13,245 nucleotides of DNA from an uncultured Oscillospiraceae bacterium (GCA_910588045.1 CAJUPS010000089.1:1-13245), one strand, 5' to 3'; positions 1 to 6,314 are shown, counted from the first letter of the stretch. Notes: generated by a model from the letters alone, not told the origin. Made by a program: numbers and translations.

Positions 1-120
1 AACCGTGCGCAGAAGTAAGCACCGGCATCGGCCCACGGCACTGGAGATAGACCGGCCAGACTAAAGGTCGTAGCGTAAACAATAACCCCCGTAATCAGGG
101 GATTCTCAAGGGCGGCGTAG
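1..120. other. Non-coding left edge, partly palindromic
   Basis: I see no convincing gene here. The stretch contains a small hairpin of CCCC and GGGG around a 7-base loop (86-102), and CTCAAGGG (105-112) paired with CCCTTGAG (123-130). The second hairpin joins this stretch to the palindromic repeat that begins at 121. The first bases include AGAAGTAAGCACC, which reads on the other strand as GGTGCTTACTTCT. GGTGCTTAC recurs at 6394-6402 next to another repeat copy, so this may be the outer part of a longer repeat whose other end lies outside the window. Confidence 0.4.
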
Positions 121-170
121 CCCCCTTGAGCACGCTTTTGTTACTTTTCGCGTGCGCGAAAAGTAAGCCC
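121..170 (-). repeat. Palindromic repeat, left copy (50-bp perfect inverted match to 13196-13245)
   Basis: The 50 bases are the exact reverse complement of the last 50 bases of the window. The core is a 12-bp perfect stem, TTACTTTTCGCG (141-152) and CGCGAAAAGTAA (155-166), with a 2-base loop. It is flanked by CTTTTG and a CCCCCTTGAG block. The similarity to the right end continues more loosely through a GCCC/GGGC hairpin, the 13-base tract AAAAAGAAAAAAG (194-206) and a GC hairpin (211-227), giving a composite unit of about 107 bases. Dispersed palindromes of this kind are known in many gut Clostridia. I cannot assign a mobilising enzyme. Confidence 0.85.
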
Positions 171-186
171 ACGCCCGGCAGGGCGA

Positions 187-227
187 ATCTAACAAAAAGA
201 AAAAAGTGGAGCGGCCCGCAGGGCCGC
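187..227 (-). terminator. Terminator-like hairpin with T tract, part of the left repeat unit
   Basis: Read on the minus strand, a 7-bp stem (GCGGCCC with GGGCCGC, 211-227, 3-base loop) is followed after four bases by CTTTTTTCTTTTT. This could act as a second terminator for the ABC operon. It is also the outer part of the repeat unit, since the same order of hairpin then T tract occurs at 13138-13172. Confidence 0.55.
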
Positions 228-231
228 ATGA

Positions 232-264
232 AAATGGCGCAAAACCGATGGTTTTGCGCCATTT
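232..264 (-). terminator. Intrinsic terminator of the XRE-ABC operon
   Basis: A perfect 15-bp stem, AAATGGCGCAAAACC (232-246) with its complement (250-264) and a 3-base loop, starts five bases after the permease stop codon. On the minus strand it is followed by TTTTC-type sequence. The position and stem length support a transcription terminator. The T tail is short, but the next hairpin and T tract at 187-227 may back it up. Confidence 0.7.
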
Positions 265-269
265 CCCTG

Positions 270-911
270 CTATAGATCAACCTTTTCAAATTCCTTTGCA
301 GCAGCCCTATAGGAAAGAAACCAAGTCCCTGCATAGAAAATAATCCCTAATACCAGTACCGGCAGCTGCCGGTACAGATCCTCCCCTGTGATACCATCCA
401 ACCACCCCATACTGGGGAAATGAACCACCGCCTCCATTGCAAAAATACAAATCGTACTTGGAACCAGCGCCATGAGAAAGGATGTCCCCGCCCTATAGGC
501 GGTACGGAAAAACCGGGTAAAAAACACAATGTTAAATACACCAAAGATTATGAGCCCGAAGCCGTAGTAGGCCACGTTGGCCTCAATCCCCACCGGGTTG
601 CCCTCCGGGAGATACAGCGTGCGCAGGAGAGCGAAGGGGAGAGAGAAAAGCAGCTGGGTGAGCTCTGCGAAAGCGGCCAAAAGGAGCTTCGCCTTTACCA
701 CATCCCGCTTCCGCAGGGGAAGCAGGGCGGTAAAATAGATGTCCCGCGTCTCCCGGGCATACATCATGGACTGAAAAATCCCCAACATGGCGAAGAAAAA
801 CACCACACCGTAGGGGTACGCCGGAATCAGCACCAGCGCACCCAGACAGATAAAAACATACATGGAGGGGTGAGCCGCCAGGCTCAGCTCCTTCCGCAGA
901 AGATCAAACAT
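270..911 (-). CDS. ABC-2 type transporter permease (213 aa)
   Basis: A small integral membrane protein, probably the membrane subunit of the exporter whose ATPase is encoded just upstream. The sequence shows about six hydrophobic segments separated by short charged loops, with an Arg/Lys-rich cytoplasmic stretch near residues 60-75 (LPLRKRDVVKAK). That stretch is typical of the ABC2_membrane_5-like permeases of Firmicutes, where it is thought to contact the ATPase. The N-terminus (MFDLLRKEL) starts with an amphipathic segment that is common in this group. The start codon overlaps the end of the ATPase gene by 8 bases, which points to translational coupling and a fixed subunit ratio. The substrate is unknown; drug, bacitracin-like peptide or lipid export are typical for the group. 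A perfect terminator hairpin follows the stop. Family identity is fairly sure, the substrate is not. Confidence 0.85.
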   Translation of the reverse strand: MFDLLRKELSLAAHPSMYVFICLGALVLIPAYPYGVVFFFAMLGIFQSMMYARETRDIYFTALLPLRKRDVVKAKLLLAAFAELTQLLFSLPFALLRTLYLPEGNPVGIEANVAYYGFGLIIFGVFNIVFFTRFFRTAYRAGTSFLMALVPSTICIFAMEAVVHFPSMGWLDGITGEDLYRQLPVLVLGIIFYAGTWFLSYRAAAKEFEKVDL

Positions 912-1650
912 GGAACGCCCTCCTCTCCGTGCGGACCATGATCTCCTCCAGGGTCAGCGGCGCGGCGTCCTCCGGGGTCCGCAGGTGCTGGAAGGACGAG
1001 AGAAATGCCGCCTTCTCCGCGCTGGCCAGGATTTTGCCGTCCTTGATGTAGGTGATGTCGTCCGCGCATTTCTCCAGGTCGGAGGTGATGTGGGTGGAGT
1101 AGAGGATACTCCGGGTCCCGTCCGCCGTCAGAGCCCGGAACAGGGTCAGCAGCTCGTCCCGGCTCACCGGGTCCAGCCCGCTGGTGGGCTCGTCGAAGAG
1201 GAATAACTCCGCGTGATGGCTGAGGGCCAGGGCGATCAGATATTTTACCCGCATCCCGGCGGACAGCTCCCGGACACGCTTGGTGGGGTCAATGTCAAAT
1301 TCCTCCAGGTAGCGGCGGCAGGCGGACTCGTCCCAGTTCTTATAAAACCGCCGGGTCACCTCCGTGATGGCCGTCAGCTTCTTGTCCCGGTAGAAGTCGA
1401 TGCCGCCCAGGACTACCCCCAGGCGCTGCTTACATGCCAGCTCCTGCTCCGGCATGGACAGGCCCAGGACTTCAATTTTGCCGCTGTCCGGGGTGATGAG
1501 GTGCAGGATGGACTTGAGCGTGGTGGTCTTCCCCGCGCCGTTTTTCCCGATGAATCCCATGATCCGGCCCCGCTCCAGGGTGAACGACACCCGGTCCAGG
1601 GTAAAGGAGGGGTAGGTCTTGGTCAGCTCCCGTACCGTCAAAGCGTTCAT
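904..1650 (-). CDS. ABC transporter ATP-binding protein (248 aa)
   Basis: The nucleotide-binding subunit that energises the permease encoded downstream. Visible motifs are Walker A GKNGAGKTT (35-43), a signature sequence of the form LSAGM (129-133) where LSGGQ is canonical, Walker B LFLFDEP (149-155) with catalytic Glu154, a D-loop SGLDP, and the switch His187 in YSTH. The Q-loop region (VVLGGIDFY, about 79-87) has no evident glutamine. Such variation is seen in the BcrA/YtrB-like ATPases that pair with small ABC-2 permeases. The length is normal for the family, and the C-terminal 40 residues are the usual short regulatory tail. The ATG start overlaps the TGA of the regulator gene (ATGA), and the 3' end overlaps the permease start by 8 bases, so the three genes form one tightly coupled operon. 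Substrate unknown. Confidence 0.92.
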   Translation of the reverse strand: MNALTVRELTKTYPSFTLDRVSFTLERGRIMGFIGKNGAGKTTTLKSILHLITPDSGKIEVLGLSMPEQELACKQRLGVVLGGIDFYRDKKLTAITEVTRRFYKNWDESACRRYLEEFDIDPTKRVRELSAGMRVKYLIALALSHHAELFLFDEPTSGLDPVSRDELLTLFRALTADGTRSILYSTHITSDLEKCADDITYIKDGKILASAEKAAFLSSFQHLRTPEDAAPLTLEEIMVRTERRAFHV

Positions 1651-2108
1651 TGACCCTCCTCCTTTCGGTCGGCCTCCTGCTGGACCTGGGTGGCCACCTC
1701 CATCAGGGCGGTCAGAAACTGCGCCGGGACCAGCGCAATGCCCGCCGTGCCGGGGTTGGTGTCCCCCAGGACCACCAGGGTGTCGCCCCGATTGAGATGG
1801 AACAGCTCCCGGGCCCGCTTGGGGATCACGATCTGTCCCCGCTCCCCCATCTGCACCACGCCGAAGACGTGCTTGCCCCGGGGTGGCGGCGGAGGATTGC
1901 CGGGGCGCTGCTCGTAGTGGAGCAGGTCGTCCAGGGACACGCCGTACAGCTCCGCCAGCTTGTCGCAGTGGAGCACGTCCGGGGTGGTCTCACCGGCCTC
2001 CCACTTCGCCAGGGCCTGCCGGGTGACGCCTACGGCTTCGGCGGCCTTCTCCTGGCTCAGGCCGGAGGCGCGGCGGAGGACGGCCATATTCCTTGCAAGG
2101 TTGTTCAT
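1647..2108 (-). CDS. XRE-family regulator fused to an AbrB/SpoVT-type domain (153 aa)
   Basis: Probable transcriptional regulator of the exporter operon that it heads. Residues 4-63 form a Cro/C1 helix-turn-helix: SQEKAAEAVGVTRQALAKWE is the two-helix core and ends in the usual AGETTP. A proline-rich linker (68-76, five prolines in a row) leads to a swapped-hairpin AbrB-like domain (about 84-116; GERGQIVIPKRARE, then GDTLVVLGD), which in AbrB, MazE and SpoVT binds DNA as a dimer. The last 20 residues are polar and probably helical. I place the start at 2108, not at the in-frame ATG at 2135. An AAAGGA site sits correctly for 2108, and the -10 box ends only five bases upstream of 2135, so that upstream ATG would lie at the very 5' end of the transcript. 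Autoregulation is an inference. Confidence 0.85.
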   Translation of the reverse strand: MNNLARNMAVLRRASGLSQEKAAEAVGVTRQALAKWEAGETTPDVLHCDKLAELYGVSLDDLLHYEQRPGNPPPPPRGKHVFGVVQMGERGQIVIPKRARELFHLNRGDTLVVLGDTNPGTAGIALVPAQFLTALMEVATQVQQEADRKEEGQ

Positions 2109-2140
2109 AGCAGTCGGTCCTTTCAGATTTTTCATACTTG

Positions 2141-2168
2141 ATTATACCATGATTTCAGGGCGGTTCAA
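2141..2168 (-). promoter_or_regulatory. Sigma-A promoter of the XRE-ABC operon
   Basis: On the minus strand, TTGAAC (2163-2168), a 16-base spacer and a perfect TATAAT (2141-2146). The expected RNA start is near 2134, giving a short leader before the AAAGGA site and the ATG at 2108. It lies back to back with the plus-strand promoter of the lipoprotein gene, about 60 bases away. Confidence 0.75.
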
Positions 2169-2229
2169 CCAACAAAAGCGGGCATTTTCTGTTTGTTTTG
2201 ATTGCGCACCGGCTGAAAATGGCCGGGAC

Positions 2230-2258
2230 TTTACGCCGGGGTGCATCGGTGCTATAAT
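2230..2258 (+). promoter_or_regulatory. Sigma-A promoter of the transglutaminase-like lipoprotein gene
   Basis: TTTACG (2230-2235), a 17-base spacer and TATAAT (2253-2258). The predicted start is near 2265, only about 25 bases before the GTG start at 2291. AAAAGGAG (2274-2281) is the ribosome binding site. Confidence 0.75.
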
Positions 2259-2290
2259 GGTATGGAATACGACAAAAGGAGCTGATTTCC

Positions 2291-4042
2291 GTGAGAAGAA
2301 CCGTTTCCCTGCTGCTGTCCCTCCTGCTGCTCCTGCTGCTGGGGTGCAAGCAAAACGAAGATGTCCCGGCCTCAGCTGAGGCGGATCCCTCGGAGCTGGC
2401 CGGGACGGACGAACCATCGGAGCAGCCGGATGTCCGGATGCTGGCCGATGCAGTGCTGCCCCGCGCCGGGAAGGTGGAAGCCCTGGAGCTCGAGAGCCTG
2501 AACCGGGACACGGACGCGGACCGGCTGGCCGCCTACATAGAGCTCGTCTGCGGCCTGACTCGGGACGGCTGGGAGGACGCCGACGTCATCCGGGGTACGG
2601 GGGCCTCCGCTTTTGAGATCGTCGTGCTGCGGCTGGGGGACGAGGAGACCGCAAAGAGCCTGGAGCCGGTGCTGGCGAACTACCTCACCACCCGGGAGGG
2701 AGCGTTTACCGGTTACGCGCCTGACGAAGCGGAAATGGCCTCCAACGGCCAGGTCCGGCGGGAGGAGCGGACGGTAGGGCTCTTTATCTGCCCGGACCCG
2801 GAGGGGGCCGCAGCGGCGTTTTCCGCCGCGTATCACGGGGAGGCGCTGCCCGTACCGGTGGAGCCGGAGCCGGTGGAGGAGTCGGACGATTTTGCACCTC
2901 TGTTTGAGGCCCGCGATCTGATGTACCGCCTGCTGGTGGAAGCCGCTTGCCCGGACTGGAGCAGCCAGGAGGAGAAGGGCTGGACAGACGGGACAGACGG
3001 TGTTGAATATAAATACGACATTGAACCGGACCAATACGTCGAGTTTGACGTTGGTTATTGGGGTCCCTATACTCTCACAGTTCCCGATCTATACACACCC
3101 GAGATCGTATTCCAGGAAAACCGGTACGAAATCTCTGTATTCCGGGCAACCAGTGAGGACGGAGCTTTAGAGCTGGTCAACGCGCTGGACAGCTACCGGA
3201 TAAAACGTTCGGAGCGGCTTCGGGCAGAGGGGGACGAGGCGCTGGCGGAGATTTGGGATAGCGGTCGGGCCGTCTCCTCAGGGCGCTACGCCGTCCTGAT
3301 CGTCAGCGACTATGTGGAGGAAACCATCCGTCTGTTCCCCCGGATCGTCAATGACCCGGATACCAGCGGATTCCTCCGGCGCTTCGTCAGCCAGCCAACA
3401 AAGCCCGCAGACCCCGACCCGGACTACCCGGACCGCACCCGGTTCGTCCCGCCCAACGAGGAGGATATGTCCCTCTACGACACCTCCGCCATCCTCGTCG
3501 CCTGGGAGAAGAAGGACCCCTCCGGATTGTCCGGCGATGACCGGGCCATCTACGACGCCGCGGAGGCCCTGCTGGCGGAGATCATGGAGCCCGGCATGAC
3601 CGACCTGGAGAAGGAAACCGCCGCTTATCACTGGCTGGTGGAAAATGTAAACTACGACTGGACCCACCAGGACCCCATGGCGGAGACGGACCGGCGGGCC
3701 TTCGGCCCCTACGGCGGCCTGGTGGACCGCTCGGCGGTGTGTCTGGGGTACGCCACCTCCTTCCAGCTGCTCATGGATTTCAGCGGCATTGAGTGCATCA
3801 CCATCGTGGGTGCGGGGAGCAACAGTACGATGGACCACGGCTGGAACATGGTGAAGCTGAACGGAGAGTGGTACTGCACGGACGTAGCCTGGGACGCCAA
3901 CGCCCGGGAGCTCTCTGATGACCACGATTGGCGGTACTTCAACCTCACCAGCGACGAGATGGCAAGGAGCCACCAGTGGGACTACGCCAATACCCCCGAG
4001 GCCACCGCAGCGGATCGGGGCGGCGCGGCCTTCGCGGAATAG
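2291..4042 (+). CDS. Transglutaminase-like lipoprotein with two DUF4358-like segments (583 aa)
   Basis: Probably a lipoprotein facing the cell wall. Residues 1-18 are a signal peptide (MRR, then a run of leucines) with a lipobox ending at Cys19 (LLGC). A DUF4358-like segment follows at about 45-180 (AFEIVVLRLGD; GAFTGYAPDEAEM; VGLFICPDP). A second, more diverged one lies at about 270-345 (YEISVFRATSED; RYAVLIVSDY). The C-terminal part (about 410-575) is a transglutaminase-like protease-fold domain with an intact candidate triad: Cys484 (AVCLGYA), His516 (DHGWNMVKLNGEW) and Asp531 (CTDVAWD). Such domains act as cysteine peptidases or amide-modifying enzymes; the substrate here is unknown. Translation starts at GTG with AAAAGGAG upstream. 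The gene has its own promoter and a hairpin after the stop. The stretch 3001-3120 is clearly AT-richer than the rest. The domain calls are from pattern recognition. Confidence 0.85.
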   Translation: MRRTVSLLLSLLLLLLLGCKQNEDVPASAEADPSELAGTDEPSEQPDVRMLADAVLPRAGKVEALELESLNRDTDADRLAAYIELVCGLTRDGWEDADVIRGTGASAFEIVVLRLGDEETAKSLEPVLANYLTTREGAFTGYAPDEAEMASNGQVRREERTVGLFICPDPEGAAAAFSAAYHGEALPVPVEPEPVEESDDFAPLFEARDLMYRLLVEAACPDWSSQEEKGWTDGTDGVEYKYDIEPDQYVEFDVGYWGPYTLTVPDLYTPEIVFQENRYEISVFRATSEDGALELVNALDSYRIKRSERLRAEGDEALAEIWDSGRAVSSGRYAVLIVSDYVEETIRLFPRIVNDPDTSGFLRRFVSQPTKPADPDPDYPDRTRFVPPNEEDMSLYDTSAILVAWEKKDPSGLSGDDRAIYDAAEALLAEIMEPGMTDLEKETAAYHWLVENVNYDWTHQDPMAETDRRAFGPYGGLVDRSAVCLGYATSFQLLMDFSGIECITIVGAGSNSTMDHGWNMVKLNGEWYCTDVAWDANARELSDDHDWRYFNLTSDEMARSHQWDYANTPEATAADRGGAAFAE

Positions 4043-4047
4043 AAACG

Positions 4048-4075
4048 AGGCGGCATGACAAACGTCATGCCGCCT
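4048..4075 (+). terminator. Terminator hairpin after the lipoprotein gene
   Basis: A perfect 12-bp stem, AGGCGGCATGAC (4048-4059) with GTCATGCCGCCT (4064-4075) and an AAAC loop, begins five bases after the stop. The tail (TCTGCG) is poor in T, so termination may be partial. Confidence 0.55.
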
Positions 4076-4238
4076 TCTGCGTATCAAAAAATAAAGCAGG
4101 GATTCTCCCCTTGTGGGGGGAGCTCGAGGGGGCGAAGCCCGCCTCGAATGGAATCTGCCGCCCCGAAAAGCCTGCGCAGCAGGCGTTCGGCGAGCGAAGC
4201 GAGGACTTTTGCGCAGGCACAGCCGGAGCAAAAGTATC

Positions 4239-4272
4239 GGCGGCATTAGGGCATGATGCTTGTCATGCCGCC
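4239..4272 (-). terminator. Probable terminator hairpin after the GH25 gene
   Basis: On the minus strand, two mutually exclusive pairings start just after the GH25 stop. One is an 8-bp outer stem, GGCGGCAT/ATGCCGCC (4239-4246 with 4265-4272). The other is a 7-bp stem, GGCATGA/TCATGCC (4250-4256 with 4263-4269). No strong T tract follows. Confidence 0.4.
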
Positions 4273-4278
4273 TCGCTC

Positions 4279-5247
4279 TTAAAACGCCAGATTCAGGTCC
4301 ACGCTCCCCTGGATGCCATCCACCTGGCCGCTCTGGGAATACTGCCAGAGGTCAAAGTGGTAGTAGAAATCCGGCGAATCGCCGTACTCCGCCAGCCACA
4401 GCTCGTACTCCGACAGCTCCCGCAGGTCATATCGGAGATACCCCTGGGTCTGGTTGAAGTAAACCGCCGGGCGGTAACCCCCGTCCGCAATCCGCTTGCA
4501 GAAGGCGACGGCGCAGCGGGTCATCTCTTCGCCATCCAGACTGTCGGTGCGGGCTGCCTCCCCGGGGATACTCTCCCAGTCGAAAGCCACGGGGAACGCC
4601 AGCGCCCGGCCGTCCAGGGCCTCCAGGACATAGGCGGCCTCCTCCTCCGCCTCCTGGGCGCTGACCGCCTGGGAGAAGAAATAGACGCCCACCTCCAGTC
4701 CGGCGTCCAAGGCGCCCTGAAGGTTCTTCTCGAAGGTCTCGTCTGGAAACAGGCCGCCCTCGGTATACCCGCGGCGTCCCAGGCGGAGCATGGCGAAATC
4801 GATCCCGTCCGCTGCCACCGCCTGCCAGTCCACCTCCTGCTGGTGGGAGGACACATCAATGCCCGTCTTCGCCCGGCGGCCGTCCCGTTCATAGGTGACC
4901 CGGTGTTTCCCGTCCAGGTGGAAGGCGCTCTGGTCATAGGGATTGACCGGGATCCCCTCCACAGGCGTCATCGTCCGGCCTCCGAATTGGAACGTGACCT
5001 CCTCCTCCTGCGGCGCAGCGTCGGACGGGGGCTCTGTCCGCCCGCTCCCCCGCAGAGCGACCACCAGCGCCGTTACCGCAACCACCAGCGCTGCGGCCGA
5101 GACCGCCAGAGACAGGACGCTCAGGCGAATCCGCCGGGGCTGCTTGCGGGCATGGGAGCGCGGCAGGGGCCTTTGCTCCAGCACGGTCCCGCCTGGCGGG
5201 CGGCTCTCCCGCTCCCTCTGGTCCACTCTGGACAGATCATCATACAT
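4279..5247 (-). CDS. Membrane-anchored GH25 muramidase-like protein (322 aa)
   Basis: Likely a peptidoglycan hydrolase (N,O-diacetylmuramidase, glycoside hydrolase family 25) held at the outer face of the membrane. Residues 1-41 are polar and Arg-rich (cytoplasmic), 42-63 form a single transmembrane helix (LSLAVSAAALVVAVTALVVA), and the rest is extracellular with an acidic linker. The GH25 barrel starts at TGIDVSSHQ with Asp129. The DxE motif is intact in AFDWES (Asp221, Glu223), and YFFSQAVS, VYFNQ and LWQYSQ are family hallmarks. The C-terminus ends in VDLNLAF, the usual end of the catalytic domain, so no wall-binding repeats are present. I choose the ATG at 5247 because GGGAGGAA sits just upstream; an in-frame TTG at 5262 would place that site inside the gene. 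It converges with the transglutaminase-like lipoprotein, so the two surface proteins are adjacent but separately transcribed. Confidence 0.9.
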   Translation of the reverse strand: MYDDLSRVDQRERESRPPGGTVLEQRPLPRSHARKQPRRIRLSVLSLAVSAAALVVAVTALVVALRGSGRTEPPSDAAPQEEEVTFQFGGRTMTPVEGIPVNPYDQSAFHLDGKHRVTYERDGRRAKTGIDVSSHQQEVDWQAVAADGIDFAMLRLGRRGYTEGGLFPDETFEKNLQGALDAGLEVGVYFFSQAVSAQEAEEEAAYVLEALDGRALAFPVAFDWESIPGEAARTDSLDGEEMTRCAVAFCKRIADGGYRPAVYFNQTQGYLRYDLRELSEYELWLAEYGDSPDFYYHFDLWQYSQSGQVDGIQGSVDLNLAF

Positions 5248-5280
5248 GGCTGTTCCTCCCAACCTTCGACCATTTTCTCT

Positions 5281-5289
5281 ATTTTATCA
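5281..5289 (-). promoter_or_regulatory. Possible extended -10 promoter of the GH25 gene
   Basis: On the minus strand TGATAAAAT reads as a TGn extended -10 with TAAAAT (5281-5286). There is no good -35 at 17 bases. The predicted start near 5274 would give a 27-base leader. Confidence 0.4.
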
Positions 5290-5374
5290 CAACCGATCGA
5301 AAAAATCTGCTTCTTCACAAAATTTTAAGAAAATAGATTGAGGGATGCGTATGGAAACCATGGGAAGGCAGCAG

Positions 5375-5413
5375 CGATTCCCCAGAGACCTGGGGGTTGC
5401 TTCTTTTTGTTTC
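5375..5413 (+). terminator. Orphan intrinsic terminator upstream of the HAD gene
   Basis: CCCCAG (5380-5385) pairs with CTGGGG (5390-5395) around an AGAC loop. The stem can be extended by GCAGC with GTTGC (one G-U pair) across a GATT bulge. TTCTTTTTGTTT follows. It points along the plus strand, yet no plus-strand gene precedes it, because the upstream gene is on the minus strand. It may end a short unannotated RNA or block antisense reading. Confidence 0.55.
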
Positions 5414-5425
5414 CTGTACTATAAT
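5397..5425 (+). promoter_or_regulatory. Sigma-A promoter of the HAD phosphatase gene
   Basis: TTGCTT (5397-5402), a 17-base spacer and TATAAT (5420-5425). The -35 box overlaps the foot of the preceding hairpin. The predicted start near 5432 leaves a short leader with the AAGGAGG site at 5444-5450. Confidence 0.7.
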
Positions 5426-5457
5426 GGCTTCCGACAAATGGACAAGGAGGCCCCGCC

Positions 5458-6306
5458 ATGGGATGCTTTGATGGAATGCTGCTGGTCAGCGACTACGACA
5501 ACACGTTTCAATATACAGAATCGGCCCTCTCCGGCGGCGGCGCAGCGGCGGTCCCCCCGCCCAGCGCCCGCAACCTGGAGGCGGTCAGCCGCTGGATCGC
5601 CGGGGGCGGACGGTTCGCCATTGCCACCGGCCGCTCTCTGGGGGCCTTCCGCCGGCAGGCGGAGCGGCTGCCCATCAACGCGCCCGTCATCGTGGACAAC
5701 GGCGGCGGCATTTATGACCTGGCCGCGGAGCGTTACGTGCTGCGCAAGCTCCTGCCGGACTGTGCCCTGACCGACCTGGCGGCGGTGGAGGCGGCGTTCC
5801 CCGGCACCTCCATGGAGCTGTACCTCTCCGACGAGCGCATCCACGCCCTGCACCCCACAGAGCGCAACGTTCAGCACCGCCTCCTCACGGGGATGTCCTA
5901 CACGGTGATTGATGCACTGAACGGAGAGACCATCCCCGTTCCCCTGGCCAAGACCCTGTTTATGGCCGAGATGCCCCAGCTCCTCCGCCTCCGCGCCTTC
6001 ATGACAGCCCACGGCTGGTCCGAGCGCTACGAGATGATCTTCTCCAGCGACCACCTGATGGAGCTCACCGCCAAGGGTGCTGACAAGGGCGCCATGGCCC
6101 GTGCGCTCAAGCGGCTGACCAATAGCCAAACCCTCATTTGTATCGGCGACCACGCCAATGACCTCCCCATGCTCCTCGCCGCCGACCGCGCCTTCGCCCC
6201 CGCCAACGCCATCCCCGAGGTCCGCCAATCTCCCGGCGTCACCACCGTCTGCCACTGCCGCGACGGCGCCGTGGCGGAGGTGATCGAGACGATAGAACAG
6301 GGATAG
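5458..6306 (+). CDS. Cof-type HAD-superfamily hydrolase (282 aa)
   Basis: A cytoplasmic phosphatase of the HAD type IIB (Cof/YbiV) group, which dephosphorylates sugar phosphates, flavin or pyridoxal phosphates and similar metabolites. Motif I is SDYDNT with nucleophile Asp12 and acid/base Asp14; family members usually have DxDGT, so Asn15 in place of Gly is a variant. Motif II is ATGRS (Thr57), motif III is the Lys of KGADKG (Lys210), and motif IV is GDHANDLPML (Asp231, Asp235) for Mg2+. Residues 80-200 correspond to the C2 cap domain. Length and motif spacing are normal. The ATG at 5458 has AGGAGG seven bases upstream and its own promoter. The gene is monocistronic, followed by a palindromic repeat and a strong hairpin. 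The substrate cannot be read from the sequence. Confidence 0.88.
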   Translation: MGCFDGMLLVSDYDNTFQYTESALSGGGAAAVPPPSARNLEAVSRWIAGGGRFAIATGRSLGAFRRQAERLPINAPVIVDNGGGIYDLAAERYVLRKLLPDCALTDLAAVEAAFPGTSMELYLSDERIHALHPTERNVQHRLLTGMSYTVIDALNGETIPVPLAKTLFMAEMPQLLRLRAFMTAHGWSERYEMIFSSDHLMELTAKGADKGAMARALKRLTNSQTLICIGDHANDLPMLLAADRAFAPANAIPEVRQSPGVTTVCHCRDGAVAEVIETIEQG

Positions 6307-6314
6307 CGGCAGTC

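Larger units (their letters stand above)
4046..4275. repeat. MITE-like hairpin-rich element with 15-bp terminal inverted repeats
   Basis: CGAGGCGGCATGACA (4046-4060) is matched by its perfect reverse complement at 4261-4275. These repeats bound 230 bases that contain no credible gene and fill the gap between two convergent genes. Inside are CTCCCC/GGGGAG (4105-4122), TCGAGG/CCTCGA (4124-4147), CTTTTGC/GCAAAAG around 4206-4233, and a GCCTGC/GCAGGC pair (4170-4184). Each terminal repeat also takes part in a local terminator-like hairpin. It could be a miniature element inserted into an ancestral bidirectional terminator, or two separate terminators of the same sequence flanking a structured repeat. 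Confidence 0.6.

Noticed and set aside
2109..2135. Nine-residue upstream start for the XRE-AbrB regulator
   Set aside because: Its ATG lies at the predicted transcription start, five bases after the -10 box, leaving no room for a ribosome binding site.
3278..4246. Long minus-strand open frame antisense to the lipoprotein gene
   Set aside because: Its translation is low-complexity and rich in Gly, Val and Arg, as expected from the complement of GC-rich codons. The plus strand encodes a clear lipobox and transglutaminase motifs.
4046..4275. A CRISPR array or riboswitch in the hairpin-rich gap
   Set aside because: There are no regularly spaced direct repeats, and the gap lies between two gene 3' ends where no regulated start exists.
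5248..5262. TTG start for the GH25 protein
   Set aside because: The GGGAGGAA site would fall inside the coding region, whereas it is well placed for the ATG at 5247.
3928..5328. A 466-residue plus-strand open frame across the repeat element and the GH25 gene
   Set aside because: It crosses a non-coding element, overlaps the GH25 catalytic motifs on the other strand and shows no domain.
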